A stretch of DNA of 64,000 nt from Shinisaurus crocodilurus (Eukaryota; Chordata; Lepidosauria; Squamata; Shinisauridae): contig CM037888.1 in assembly GCA_021292165.1 (NCBI GenBank), positions 29,997,140 through 30,061,139 on the forward strand, read 5' to 3'. The position numbers were made by a program, and so were the translations under genes. The notes under the pieces are model-generated. The model was given only the letters and a program-made list of their open reading frames with translations. It searched no databases and was not told the origin of the DNA. How positions within the stretch are numbered: position 1 is the first letter of the stretch; the number at the start of each line of letters is the position of its first letter. This document shows, one piece after another, positions 49,191 to 61,325 of the stretch.

Positions 49191-51929
49191 ATCAGCGATG
49201 TCGCCTAAGGTGATGTCCCAGGTGAAGTTCTCCCTTGGGCAAAATACCTGAAGAATCTCCAGGGAAGCTGAAAGAGGCCTCACCAAGGTCCAGGATGCCT
49301 TACACAACCATAGTGCTGACAAGAAAGGGAAATCCTTCTTTGCATGTCTGTTTTATATCGCTATTGCTAGATTGGGTCAAACAGGCTTTTCGAGATGGCA
49401 AAGGGCCATGTGTAAAATGTGACTGCTGAGGTAAAAGGATCCTTTCTCAGTACATGAATTCCACACATCCTTCTCCTTGCCTTCTGTCACGCCTCCACAT
49501 TTTAAAACCATTTACAGCGCAGTAACCTCTCTTTGGAACAGTTCTGCTTTTAGGCCTTTTATTCTTTCTCCCACTCACAACCGTCTTATATATCTTCCTC
49601 CTTTATGACATGCCCCAGAAGGTAACCATAAAAATATGCACTCAAGAAAATTATAGCAGTTATTTTTGACTACCAAATGAATTTATTTTCACACGTTTCT
49701 TTTCTTTTCTTTTTTTTTTTTTAGCTGTGGGCAATTTTCAACACCTTTCAAGCACCAATTTCACAATTCCTTTCCAGCCTGCTCCAAAAAAATTTGTCTG
49801 CTCTTTTTTTTTTTCAAAGCATTAAAAGGAGCTGAGAATCTATTCTGTTCTCTAGGGGATATGACTGGAACAGAATGAGAGGGCAAGACATCAGTTCCTA
49901 TGGTTTTCCACTGGGTTGTTATAAGCTTGGTGCCACTTGTTTTTGGCCTTTTACTAATATTTTGTTGTATCTTTTAAAAGTATTGAATGATCAGGATTAT
50001 GAGGCGAGAGCTTTCTAAACTACATTTTTACTGTTTTTAATTAAAAACAAGCTGTGGAACAGAGATTTTCATAAAGCCAAGCATTAGGGCAGCGATGAGG
50101 AACCTCAGGTGGCCACGCCCTTTCCCCTGGCCACGCCCCCTTTCCCCCAACCACAGATTGGTTGGTAGTTTCCTGGCTTTGGCATGTCCCCACCCCCTCA
50201 TTCTGATAGGTTGAAATGGCTCTGCTACAGCTTAGTTACTAGCAGCAAAAACTTTTAAGCTAAAACATGCTATTTTTTTTGTTATGTTTTCTTCTGCCCC
50301 GTATGTATTTGGCCCACCACTGGAATGCGGCCCGGAAAGCGTCTCTTGGGCCCTTGGGCTGAAAAATGTTCAACACCCTTGTGGTCCTGTAGCCAGGGCT
50401 GGGCTAGGGGGGAGCCTGCCCGCCCCCCCCCAAATTTTCTCTGCCCCCCCCAAATGTTTTTACAGACAAGTAATTAAAAAGCAGTTTACAATAAAGGACC
50501 ATCAGAAGGAATGGTTCCTCCACCCCCACCAGAGCCCAGCTGATCAGCTCTCTGCAGGGAAAATGGGAGGGCAGAGCAGCCAAGAGTCTGACTGAGGTAC
50601 GGCAGCTTCACGTGGGAAGAGATTGCTTGCTCAGCGAGTCCGTGGCATAACAACAAACACCAAGCTCCTTGCACAGAAACAGCAAGTAGGACAGGAAGAG
50701 AAGGGTACACGCCAATCTTTCCCCCCCCCGACATGCTATGTTTTCCATGCGCAGGGAGTCTGCTCATGTAGAAAGTAGCATTCAAAGAAGCAGTCTCTTC
50801 AGCTGTAGCTTGAAGTTGTAGTCCAGGAACGTCTTTACTGCTCAATTCTGCTGAATGCATAAATGGCCCCGATGTTTGCAACAAGTGCAGATTCTGGAGT
50901 ACATCGAGAGCTCTTAAGATGCTGCTGCTCTCGAGCACTCGAGCCAAACAATGTTGCCACTTTCCTTTCTAACTCCCAAGCAAGGTTCATGACTCAATTA
51001 CCCTTCTATCAAAAAGTCTGTTGTGCTTCTGCTTTTCGCATCTTTGCTTCCTTGGGTGCTCCTGTAGCTTCGGGTTTGTGCGTTTGAAAAAGTAGTGGCC
51101 TTGAGTAATCCTGAGTGTACCTGTCGCTGCCTACCTGTATGCGTTTTTTGCTGCCTGTCTTTGAGCAATCTCTGTCATGAGTTACCCTTTCATTGTAGCC
51201 AAAGTTTGCAACAAGCATGGGCCTCTGGACAGAAGGGGATTTTCTGCGATTAAAGTGGTGAAAATATGCGGCAGGCATTCCAGAAAGGGAAGTGCCATTC
51301 GGAGGGTGTTGGCGCTCCTGCAGCTGGAACACTTGCTACGATTATTGATAAATATTTACACCGTTCCAGCCATGCGCCTTGCACTTTCGAGCACCATGGG
51401 AATACCCCCTGGCCTGAATTTACCACCTACATTTTGACAGTGGGGTTTAGTGTACAAGCGAGGGAGGGGGAAAGGGGGGCGGGTGGGGAAGAGATTAAAC
51501 AAGAGAAGAATGTTCACGAATGCAGTTATATGCATCCAGGCATGATCCCAGTTTGGGGTGAGGATTCAACAGGTTGGGCCAAAGGCTTCACGGAACTTTG
51601 CAGAAGAAGAGCTGTCCAGAAAGGAAGGCAACAGGGAAGTCGTGGTACATTTTTAAGTGCAGCACTCACCTGACAGTGCCCATAACCACACCCCGAAGGA
51701 CAAGCCCGAAATGCAGGCAACTGTTCTGACCCATATCAACAAACCAGCTCTAGCCATTTTCATCTCCACCAGGAGCAGGTCTTCCGTAAAGGGAAGGATT
51801 CTGAATTGCCCATTCAAGAGCAAGCCACCCCAGAACGCTTTGCATTACAACAGGGGACAATACCGTATATTGTTGCCAGGGAAATTCATTGACCGCCTGG
51901 CTGTCCAGGGGCACTTGCTGAAATAGAGG
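49191..51929. other. No gene seen
   Basis: About 2.7 kb of mostly unique, partly AT-rich sequence with a T run at 49711-49724. A worn hAT-like remnant at about 50095-50395 has GGAACCTCAGGTGGCCACGC and CCACTGGAATGCGGCCC. No splice-flanked exon recognised. Confidence 0.4.
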
Positions 51930-52363
51930 TCCAGGGGCCCTGAGGATCTCTGTTGCATCTGATCCCCCTTAACTAGCTGGCCTTTTGCCCACATGTGCTT
52001 CCCCTCCTGTTGCCCCCCCCCTCAAATCTTTCTGCCTGAGGTTTTTCTGAAATCAAGAGCCCTCCTCTGCCCTGTCCATACATCCCTTTTTACATAGGGG
52101 TGTCCTTAGGAGACAGGGTCTTTTACAGACACACACACACATACCGGCTTTAGAGCAGTGTTCTCCAACCTTGGGTCCCCAGATGTTTTTGGCCTACAAC
52201 TCCCAGCATGCTGGGAGTTGTAGGCCAAAAACATCTGGGGACCCAAGGTTGGAGAACACTGCTCTAGAGAACATGTAAATTAGCATAGGCAAATTTGTGC
52301 AATTTTTTTGGTCCTGTGGGCCAGAGTAGCCTTGGATCTTTTCAATACCTAGCGCTGCCCCTG
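51930..52363 (-). mobile_element. CAGGGGCGGTGC-type hAT-like element, split by a hAT palindrome
   Basis: Reverse-complement order of the 32932 copy: CCATACATCCCTTTTTACAT, GTGTCCTTAGGAGACAGG, an AC run, insert, then GCAAATTTGTGCAAT, TCCTGTGGGCC and AGCGCTGCCCCTG at the terminus. The far (51.9-kb) boundary is approximate. Confidence 0.75.
52156..52261. mobile_element. hAT-like near-perfect palindrome (copy 8, centre deleted symmetrically)
   Basis: 106 bp. Arms meet at CTCCCAGCATGCTGGGAG, so about 15 bp are lost from each inner arm at the same point, giving a palindrome without loop. Flanks ctttagag / ctctagag match 7 of 8. Confidence 0.95.
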
Positions 52364-53346
52364 GGGTGGAGGGTGGGAGATGATGCCAGCGTCCCTGCTA
52401 ATAAGATCGTGCCAGTGCTGTGTCCCTGCGAGCCCCGATTCCCCAAAACACCGCTGGGAGCAAGGGAGAAAAGGTGGGGCCATGTAACAGAGTGGGGCAG
52501 GCTAGTGCTGGGGGCCTGAGCTGGAGATTGCCTAGATCAGGCTTCTGCATTCTGCCTGTTCTACTTCTACCCACATGTGAAAATAAATGGAGAATTAGGG
52601 AACAGGCCCATTTCTCACCAGAATCGTTAGTGCCAACCAAGTGTGTATATTGTGAGTGAGCACCCAAACAACAAGGCAACACACCGAGAGAAGAACCAGT
52701 TTATTCTAGCTTTATTTTATTTTATTTGTCTTGTATGAGTAACCACAGGCTAAAAAGCTAAACAGAACGTTCTACAAAAAATCTAGAATCTTCTCCTTTT
52801 TTTTTTTTTTTGAAAAATACAGAACTAACAATCATAAGCTCAGTGGGATTTCAAGGAGCAAGAAAGGGAAGTTAGAAAATAAAGGGTAGAAAAGTGCTTT
52901 GCAGTCAGAGTTATTCCTGAAGAGGACCAAAATAGAAAGTGTTTTATTCTCCTTATTATTTTTAATAAAATAATGGAAAGACAGTGGAGGCTTTGGGGGT
53001 GGAAGGACCATGAAACAAGCTCCCTCTTCGCTTTGGAAGAGAAAATTCCAGAGTCAAATCAGTAAACAATCCTGATGTGGCCACCACCAAAGCATCATTT
53101 CCACGTGGTTAGGTTTCCAGGTTGCAAACGCAAGCAGCAATGCATCTGCGTGCATAAATTCCCTGCAAATAGAAAATGAGATGCCAGGGGAAAGCTCAGC
53201 GGTCTCCCTGAGATGCTAGTTTCTATGTGCAGGGATTTGGGAAGCATCCAACCAGGTGGTTCCCTACCTGCAGGCTGAAGTGGTAGACTCCTGGTACAGG
53301 TTTATCACTGCATCTGCTGTTTGCGTGTGCCAGATGAGGCCCAGAT
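52364..53346. other. No exon seen; possible distal poly(A) sites for a minus-strand gene
   Basis: At 52693-52728 the plus strand has several TTTATT/TTTTATT words, which read AATAAA on the minus strand. They could serve the minus-strand gene ending at 62713 only if its 3' UTR were about 10 kb, which is doubtful. Confidence 0.3.
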
Positions 53347-53530
53347 CATAGAAAAGTAGAGTTGGAAGGGGCCTACAAGGCCATCGAGTCCAACCCCCTG
53401 CTCAATGCAGGAATCCAGGTCAAAGCATCCCTGACAGATGGCTGTCCAGCTGCAGCTTGAATGCCTCCAGATTGGGAGAGCCCACCGCCTCCCTAGGTAG
53501 TTGGTGCCATTGTCTTATTGCTCTGACAGA
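53347..53530 (-). mobile_element. CR1 LINE 3' end
   Basis: Minus-strand L-G-R-R-W-A-L-P region words, then ATGCTTTGACCTGGATTCC, TTGGACTCGATGGCCTTG, TAGGCCCCTTCCAACTC. 184 bp, 5'-truncated. Confidence 0.9.
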
Positions 53531-54832
53531 TGTAGGAAGTAACCCTATTATTTGGGTAACCCATGTGGTTACTGCTTGCATTATGCAAGTTGCAACTTGG
53601 AACTCCAGCTCAGGGAATTTGTTTTAATGAGCAGCCAAGTACCAGTAAAAATACCATGAATCAGGCCTAAGGAACAATCTAACGTCCCTATTAACTTTGG
53701 TCAATGTTCCATCTCCCTCCTATGACACAAACTGCATCCTCCTCTCAGCTGCCTATATGTTAATCCCCCAAACTCTGCTCGCTGGTACATCTGTGGAGAA
53801 TTCATGCACAAACTTGAGAGTAGCAGCCGGCCTGCAGAAGGTTTTCACATTAGGATGTGCATCACACACACACACACACACACACACACACCGTGAGCTC
53901 ATACATACTTGATTGTGCTGAAATTTGTTTCTGCTAGCACAAATCCAAGAGGCCTTTCATTTTTGTGGTGGGTGGCAATAGAAGTAAATTCGCATTCTTC
54001 TCTTTGAGGGAGCTCTTTAGCCTGCATTTATTTATTTATTTATTTATCAATCAATCACAGCTTCTATCAAGAAGCTGTGAGTAAAGGTTCACCTCAAGCA
54101 GGAGATGCCGCTTGCCTTTGTGCATGTGAATATTGTGGCAAGAAGCCAGAAGGAAATCCAGCTATAATTATCCTGATACCCCATCATCTTTTTGCCCCAG
54201 AGTTAAGACACCAATCACCAACTAAGAATCTTATTATCCTGCAGTGCCGTGTGTAGGTAAACGTGTTCTTTCTAAGTTTCGGAAAACAAGCTCTTCTAGA
54301 TGCTATAAGAGAAGTTCTCATGCCAAAAGGTCAAGAGATGTTTATTGTTGAACTCTCCATCTCTCTTTATTCTACAACTCGTCCCAGGTTCGCATGACAC
54401 AACAACCCACAGTGGGTTGTCGGGTCATGCGAACCCAGTCAGTTTCACTCACCAGCAGGCTGATTGGGACAGAAACAAGAAAGTGATGGTGTGTAACTCA
54501 GTTACAGGGTTTCCCCACACCAAGATGTGATTGGGAACTAACTTAGATGGTTTTAAAGTGGGCTCAAAGTTATGGAGGAGGAGAAGCCATGAAACTTCCT
54601 TGTTCAAAGGAAGTCCACCTCTGAATTACCAGATGTTGGGGACAAACAGAGTGTGTGTGTTTGTGTGTGTGTACACGGACTGTTGCTTTCATACTCTACT
54701 TGTTTGTTGGCTTCCTGCAAGCATCTCACTGGCCACTTTAGAAAACAGAACCTGGACTAGATCCTTTGGCCTGATCCTGCTGGGGAGTCTTCTTGCATTC
54801 TTATAAAAAACAACTATGCAAAACATATAGCC
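53531..54832. other. No gene seen; microsatellites
   Basis: Contains an AC run (53864-53892), a TTTA run (54027-54046) and a GT run (54651-54672). A short inverted pair ACAACCCACAGTGGGTTGT sits at 54402-54420. Otherwise unique. Confidence 0.45.
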
Positions 54833-54956
54833 CAGCCTTCCCCAACCTAGTGCCTGTTTTGGACTTCAGCCCCCATCAGTCCCAGCCAGCATGGCCAATG
54901 GACAGGAATGCTGGGAGTTGTAGCGCAAAACATCTGGAGGGCACAAGGGGAAAGCT
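54833..54956. mobile_element. GCCTTCCCC-family MITE
   Basis: CAGCCTTCCCCAACCTAGTG and GGGCACAAGGGGAAAGCTG ends; inner arms CAGCCCCCATCAGTCCC and GGAATGCTGGGAGTTGTAGC around CAGCATGGCCAATGG. Confidence 0.8.
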
Positions 54957-56223
54957 GATATACACAATGGAAGCAAATCCACACGGACCTTTGTGCAATT
55001 CCGCAATGCGCCCACCTGCAACCTTGCCCATTGGCCTGACTCTCATCTTTCCATTATCACTACGGACTTTGGCTTTGTGCCAGTTCAGAGACATTTTGAA
55101 ACCTTGCTTGGGAAGGGTTACTGGAAACAGTGGCCACGCCTTTAGCAGCACCCTAGCTGCCTTTACTGTCTGTAAACAGACTAACAACACAATCCTATCC
55201 TGTCTACGCAGAAGTAAGCCTGATGGAGCGAGGCTCCCTCCTGGGTACGTGTGTACAAGATTGCAGCCTAAATCACGTTCACTCTTGAGTCCTTCAAACT
55301 TTGGGTTTCTCGAAGCTCAAATACTCTGGCCTTAGAGAGCATTTTGTAAAAAAAATAAACCACCGTTTTTTGTTCCCTGCCATCGCCCCTTCCCCACTCG
55401 GTCCCATGAAACGGTAACACTGACAAAGGTAAAACAAAACACATGCGGTCGCTTGCTTAGAACGGAGATGCAAGTTGGCTGGCTGGGGCTGCCAGGCCAA
55501 AACCCACTGCACCAAATTCTTTTTTATAAGCCAACTTTCTCTCCCTCCCTGACTTTTTTTTGCCCGAACCCTTTTCTACATATATACACATAGGAAAGGG
55601 CAACAAATGCCATATTACTGCCTGACCAAATAAAGAGAGGCAATTTCAAACTCAAAGCAATGTGGGGAAACATAAGTTGTGCTCACTTGTGTGTGTGTGT
55701 GTGTGTGTTTTACTTTAATTCAAATATTATTTTTTTTCACACCTGGGAGAAGGGTGCGGCAGGGCTCAGCCAAAGACATTTCCATTTTCTGTGGTGATGT
55801 ATCCCACAAGTGCATTTGAAGGTCGAAAGGAAAATCCATGCTGCTGTTTATTGGCCCAACTAATTATGAATTAAAGGGCACCTATTAAGTGGGAAGAGAT
55901 GAGGGGCTAGTCCGCAAAGGCCATTCGTGTGGCACTGCAACACTGCAACACACATGCAACAAAGAAATTTCAATACTGACACTGCAGAGCTCTTGTAAAC
56001 ATGTTCGTTCTCTGAAATTGTCCTGGACATTGAATGCACCTATGGAACGAATGTAAGAAGCACCGAAGGAGGAGGAAATAAGCAAAGCACAAGTAAATGT
56101 AGTGTGTTATGAGCTTCTACCCCACTTTTGCCCTTCAGAAGTTACCTTGAATGCCACATTGAATGGCAGCCATTTTCAATTCTAGCAGACGGGGAGCAGC
56201 CCAGATAACTTGAGTGACCACAC
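54957..56223. other. No gene seen
   Basis: Contains a TACTCAGAAGTAAG-type MITE (55185-55275), a GT run (55688-55709) and otherwise unique AT-rich sequence. Confidence 0.4.
55185..55275. mobile_element. TACTCAGAAGTAAG-type MITE
   Basis: CAATCCTATCCTGTCTACGC, AGAAGTAAGCCTGATGG, CTCCTGGGTACGTGTGTAC, AAGATTGCAGCC. Confidence 0.6.
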
Positions 56224-56359
56224 CAGCTTTCCCAAGCCCGGCACCCTCCAGATGTGTTGGACTACAACTCCCAACATCCCCAGCCAAAACACCCAATGGT
56301 CGGGGATGGTGGGAGCTGGAGTTCAACACATCTGGAGGGTGCCAAGTTGGGGGAGGCTA
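56224..56359. mobile_element. GCCTTCCCC-family MITE
   Basis: CAGCTTTCCCAAGCCCGGC and GCCAAGTTGGGGGAGGCT ends; inner arms CACCCTCCAGATGTGTTGG and CAACACATCTGGAGGGTG are nearly perfect complements. Confidence 0.8.
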
Positions 56360-57114
56360 GACTACACGATAAATGTGTCACAGGACAGATCAAGCCCACA
56401 GAAATGCTCCAGAGATCTAAGATGTGCCCGGGAGGGTTGTCCATGCACCAGATTTGTGGAAATCTGTTGACTTAAAACAAATCAACAAACAAAAGCACCA
56501 GATCAGGCTTCAGGATAGAATGATGCACTGTTATCTTCCTTTTCTGCTTTTGATTCTTATTATTGCTGACTGAAAATGCAATCTATTTTATATCCTCCGT
56601 GGCAGTTTTAAGAATACGCATTGGTGAGAATACTTCTCACAAATACTGTTGCTTGTACAAGAGACAGAAGAGAATAAAGCGGGTCAGGCTTTGCAAACAA
56701 GATTCCAACTTGTCCACATGAAAACGCCCCCGCCACAGAATCGAAAAACTACGATTCCCTGTTGAACTAAAGCCTGTAGGTCCCAATCCTGCTATAGTCA
56801 ATTTGTTTCAAGGGAACGTGCCTGACTTTCGGCTGGATCAGGGGCAGCGGCTGTTACCCACCCCACTAAAATGAACGAGAGCTTTGCAAGAGCACAAGCC
56901 TTCAACTTGTGCTTGTGTAGAAGACATTCCTGGCGGACTGTGGCCAAAGTGAGTTATTTTTTCTTCTTTTCTCCCTGAGGTAGCAACCATTTCTGGTGAT
57001 GATGGTTGGCAAGAATCAGCCTTGCTCATTAAAGGAGGCGAATAAAACTTTGTTCCGGAGAATTATGACAGTAACAATAAGAACAAGGGTAATATAACAA
57101 CAGCATACATCTGG
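56360..57114. other. No gene seen
   Basis: Unique AT-rich sequence with no recognised repeats. Confidence 0.4.
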
Positions 57115-57285
57115 TGCGCTTGAAGTGTTCAAATGCACTTTGCATACATTGTCTCAGGACTCATCATCACGACAGCCCTATAAGGCAGGACAGTATTATC
57201 ATCCACGCACCGTGGGTGAGGAGCAGCTGAGGCGGAGAACTGAACAGCTTGCCTGAGAACTAGCTAAGAACGCCATGGTCAGCTG
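57115..57285 (-). mobile_element. MIR-like CORE-SINE
   Basis: Order CTTTGCATACATTGTCTC, ACGACAGCCCTATAAGGC, AGTATTATCATCC, GAACAGCTTGCCTGAG, the same as a minus-strand MIR. Ancient and diverged. Confidence 0.65.
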
Positions 57286-58896
57286 TGGGCTTCACAGCCA
57301 AAGTGCTACTTGTGATCTTCGTTTGTTTCTCTACACAGCTTCCTCTCGCTACAACCAAGAAAGTATGGAGAAATGCTCCATACTGTATGGAGAAAGTATG
57401 GAGTATCGGATCAATCCGCCACCCAGCCATGTGCATAGGGGGATTCTGAAGTGGAGATCACCCATCAGCATTGCAATTTCTTCTAGCAAATGAGAGTTGG
57501 AGCATTTCCGTTGGCAAGTAAGGATTCTTTTTCAATACGGAATCTGGTGCCCATTTGGAGCTCCCCTAATTTTCATGGAAACTCCTGGGAAATTATTTAG
57601 GGATCAAAATGTTTCGGCTGCAAGGGATGCTCCTTTAACTCACTGTACATGTGCACCCGAACTCTCTGCAGAACTGAATGGGGTGGCCCACAGACGCCAA
57701 GTGTTGTGTGTGTGTGTGTGTGTGTTGTGTGCTCTGCACTGCATCATCACTTTTGTATTAGGAGTATTAGTCATTGGTTAGCCCCAAACTGGTGCTCATT
57801 TGCTTGATCTTGGATTGGAAGTAAAAGCTGTAAAGAACTAAGATGCAGCAGGACTTACCATACTTGGTAAGTTTCTGAGGATCTTCCCCATCTTGTTTCT
57901 GAATCAAGGACACACCTAGACAATATCAGCTCCTCTTGCGAGGTTTTGCCTCTAGGAAATTTCTGTGGCTATTTTGCTACGGAATTTTAAAGAAACCTCC
58001 AAACAGAGTAAAATCTACTCATCTAAAAACAATGAATAATAATATTAATTAATAATAATAATAATCTTTAGAGGTTCACATCCATCATCATTGTCTCATA
58101 CCCATGGGAAATCCACATTAGGTTAAGCCATCACGTTACCGGAAAGAAAGAAAGAATGAAAGAAAGAAAGAAAGAAAATGAATTTCTACATGACAGGCTA
58201 CTGTAATCTCACTAATCAAATGGCACAACATTTTCCCTTTTAATCAAAGGAAGCAGTGACAAATATTTGTTTACAATATCACAATAACATGATATTAAAT
58301 TAAGAGCAGGTTCATACAGCCCTGGGGATTTGGAGCCGAAGCTAGTCTAAAAATTATGTATTTTGCTTTGGCAACAGTCCTTATTTAAATATGAGACTTC
58401 ACATCATTTACGAAGAGAGATCATGTTAAAAAACGAGCCGTTACCGGAGGAGGTCACCCTGACAAAGATGCGTCCTATTGACGCCATAATTTGATGTACA
58501 ATCCAAATAAATGTACACTTTTTCTCCTTTCCTTTCCTTTTCCTTTTTCTTTTTGTTTCTTAGCTATACAATGTAAACTAAGTGATAAAGAATCGTGGGC
58601 AGGTGACAAGATGGGTGCACACCAAAGCCCCACTGGAGCTTCATTTCAGAAAGATGTCTTTTGAAAACTTGGGCCTCTCCAGTGAGGTCACTGATCCCCC
58701 TTCTGGGTCTTTAGACAGCGGGAGAGGAATGGGAAGAGCTTCGGGCGCATAGTCAGCCACACTGGAAGCGGCTACTGACCCTGTGCCAAGGGCAAAACAG
58801 GTCACAAAGCGGGAGGGAAGAGGAGAAAAGGCCTCAAAGCGTGTCAGTGGGCATTCCCTCGCCCCAGGGAACCTTGGGTACTGCAGTTCTGCAAGA
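57286..58896. other. No gene seen
   Basis: Unique AT-rich sequence with a GT run (57701-57726), ATT/AAT stretch (58029-58062) and GAAA run (58144-58177). Confidence 0.4.
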
Positions 58897-59096
58897 GATT
58901 ATTATTTTACATTTATACACCACTGTCATCCTGGCCTGGGAGCGCAGGGGGGCACACACGGGTAGCCGCCCCACTTTTAATATTTCCACCAGCCCCCGTG
59001 AGCTAGGTTAGGCTGAGAGATGCCGAGTAGGCCAAGATCACTCGGCAGCCTCCCTGGCTGAGCAAGGATTCGAACCTGGGTCTCCCCAGCCTACTC
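58897..59096 (-). mobile_element. Divergent tRNA SINE with Sauria/CORE-like body
   Basis: Minus strand: ACCCAGGTTCGAATCCTTGC (a better B-box, GGTTCGAATCC, than the Sauria copies), CTTGGCCTACTCGGC, CTCAGCCTAACCTAGCTCAC, tail GGTGTATAAATGTAAAA. An older relative. Confidence 0.7.
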
Positions 59097-59190
59097 CGGC
59101 CTTGTGCTCTCCAGGTATGTTTGGACCACAACTCCCATCATTCCCGGCCAGTCTGACACATCTGGAGGGCACCAGGTTGGAGAAGGCCGC
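59097..59190. mobile_element. GCCTTCCCC-family MITE, short copy
   Basis: GGCCTTGTGCTCTCCAGG, GACCACAACTCCCATCATTC, then CATCTGGAGGGCACCAGG, TTGGAGAAGGCC. The right inner arm is deleted. Confidence 0.7.
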
Positions 59191-59598
59191 TCTAGTCACC
59201 AGGCCACACTGGAGTGGGATTTCTAACGGACAGTTCCCCGGCACGTGCAAAACACTACAATTCCCGGGATACCTTGGAGGGGGGGGAAAGGTGCCGGGAG
59301 AGTGCGACACTTGGGCACTACAGGTAAGCGGAGACAGGCCTGAAACAACGCTCCCCAAATGCACCTTGTTTCTTTGAGCAGGGCTCCCTTCGTTCGCTGG
59401 GGTGCTTTTTTACAGCTATTTCTTGCCTTGGGGCTAGACGGCCCCGCTGGGGCTTGGAAGAGGAGTGGCCCGCCTCTTCTCCACCCTTTGCTGGCTCTCT
59501 CAGTTGCCTTTGTACACGCTCCCGTCACCCTTGCTGTCACTTGCCCTGTTCTGCTGCCAGCCACCGTCTTTTGGATGGCCGCCACGAAGCGAGAGGTT
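59191..59598. other. No gene seen
   Basis: GC-rich unique sequence leading into the large inverted repeat. Open frames on both strands without recognisable domains. Confidence 0.35.
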
Positions 59599-59819
59599 CC
59601 AGGGAAGGCCGGTGACTCCTGTGTCAGTGGGGCTCCTGATCCGTTGCAGCTTTCATCCTGAGCTTTATAGGAGCTATCCATGGTGCTGAACCTAAAAAAA
59701 AATTTTGGGGGGGGGGAGATGGAGTGCAGCACCAAGGATAGCTCCTATAAAGCTCAGAATGAAAGCTGCCATGGATCAGGAGCCCCACTGACACAGGAGT
59801 CACCGCCGGCCTTCCCTGG
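59599..59819. repeat. Large inverted repeat, about 92-bp arms
   Basis: Left arm CCAGGGAAGGCCGGTGACTC, CTGTGTCAGTGGGGCTCC, GCTTTATAGGAGCTATCC, ATGGTGCTG; right arm CAGCACCAAGGATAGCTCC, TATAAAGCTC, GGAGCCCCACTGACACAGG, GGCCTTCCCTGG. Loop about 35 bp, A then G rich. No other copy is seen in this window. Confidence 0.9.
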
Positions 59820-61104
59820 TTACCACATGGATCCTTTTAACTTCCTCATCTTCTTGTCGGGTGATATTTACACGCTGGACGCATACACTCCACAAAAGAA
59901 GCAAAAATGTTTGACGAATAGGAAGGGAAAGAGTGATGGGAATGCCAACTCATCTCCTCATGCTGGTGCTGACGATGGAGACTTTGGGGAGTTTTAATGA
60001 GCTTTCTTTAAAAAAAAAGAAAAGAAAAGAAAAAAAGTCCATAGTAGAAAGGTTGACTTTTTTTTTTTAATGTAAACTAGCTTCCCCACCCCACCCCACC
60101 CCATCTTTGATTTCTTTTCCTTCTTTTTTAACCAAAATTCAGTTCATTTATTATTTTTAATCACCATGTATAAAAATAGCTATTGGAATTCAACATTTAA
60201 AAGGGCGGAGGGAGGACATGACAATGAACTGAAGTGTCTACTCCGGGGGCTGAGAAAGCCGTCCACAGAGCAAATGCATTCACGGGGAAGGGTGGGGGGG
60301 GGCATGTGTGCTCCTCCCGTGCGTGAGACACGGGGGGGGAACTCACCTAGCCAAAAGAGAGAGCCCCGTGCACAGTTTGCAGAGTCCTTTTGCCTACACA
60401 TCAGTGGACGGGGAGGACCTTTTTTGTCTCCCACCAACGATCACAGCGGACAGGTGACTTATTCCTTTTCCAATACCATTCGGCTGCTTCGACTACTTGT
60501 ACTGAGGTAGGTCACCAGCCTATCGAGAAAACACGCTACATTCTAAGGCTTCAAATATGAGGTCTATAAACCAGCTGGGCCGCCACCGGTGACCTAAGGA
60601 GCAGCCGCCGGGGGGGGGGGGGACATCTCAGCAGCCAACTGACGAGCAAGCTTCGCGTGCCAGCAGCTTAAAAGTGTTTGGGGGCTCAGCAAGCGCACCC
60701 AAGCGGCATCCGCCCTTAGCAAACAGCTCTGACTAGGGCCTGCTTGACAGAGACACGTCCATCACTTCGATGGCACAGATACTAAAAAATGGCCTGAGCA
60801 TCCCACAATGCTCAGGCCACGTCAATGCACAAGGATGACGTGCAGCTTTGCACAGTGTTCCATAGGTGGGGTGGGAAATGCTCGGGGGGCCGAGCACAAG
60901 CTTTGCATGCATAGCGCCCCGTGTATTAATCCCGAGCATCTCCAGTTCCAAGGAATTCAAGCAGGGGGACTACAGAAGTCTCCTCTCGGACTGCTGCCTT
61001 AGAGAGCTCCTGCCCAAATCGTGCAGACAGCACTTGGCTGGGTGGATCAACAGCCTTACCAATGGAGAGGCTACGACTCATCTTACGCATGCTGAATGGG
61101 AAGC
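59820..61104. other. No confirmed gene; one short open frame and possible poly(A) word
   Basis: A frame on the plus strand runs to TAA at 59995-59997, ending G-A-D-D-G-D-F-G-E-F, with protein-like composition from about 59828. It has no acceptor and no recognised homologue. An AATAAA on the minus strand lies at 60152-60147, about 2.6 kb beyond the 62713 stop. Confidence 0.3.
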
Positions 61105-61325
61105 CTGTTCCTCTGAAACAAGAGGATCCTCTTCCACATAACATGGAGTGGCCACCACCGCTCAGTTGCACGCAGAAGGTCCCAGGTTCAACCCACGATG
61201 CTTCCTGTGAAAAGGATCTTCGGTACCAGGAAGAGATCTTTCTCTGCCTGAGACCCCGAAGAGTGAGAGAAGACAAGCCTGGGCTAGATGGACCAGTGGT
61301 CCTCTGACTTGGCATAAGGCATTTG
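61105..61325 (+). mobile_element. tRNA-derived SINE, GATGGACCA family (fullest copy)
   Basis: CAGAAGGTCCCAGGTTCAAC (B-box side), CAGGAAGAGATCTTTCTC, TGCCTGAGACCCCGAAGAG, CTGGGCTAGATGGACCAGTG, GTCCTCTGACTTGGCATAAG. Distinct from the Sauria SINE; typical of squamate genomes. Confidence 0.7.

Noticed and set aside
50486..50947. A 153-codon minus-strand frame as a possible exon
   Set aside because: No plausible acceptor/donor pair, no recognisable motif, and strand-symmetric openness in a GC-rich part.
60926..61315. A 129-codon minus-strand frame near the right-hand gene
   Set aside because: It overlaps the antisense of a tRNA-derived SINE (61105-61325) and shows no protein features.
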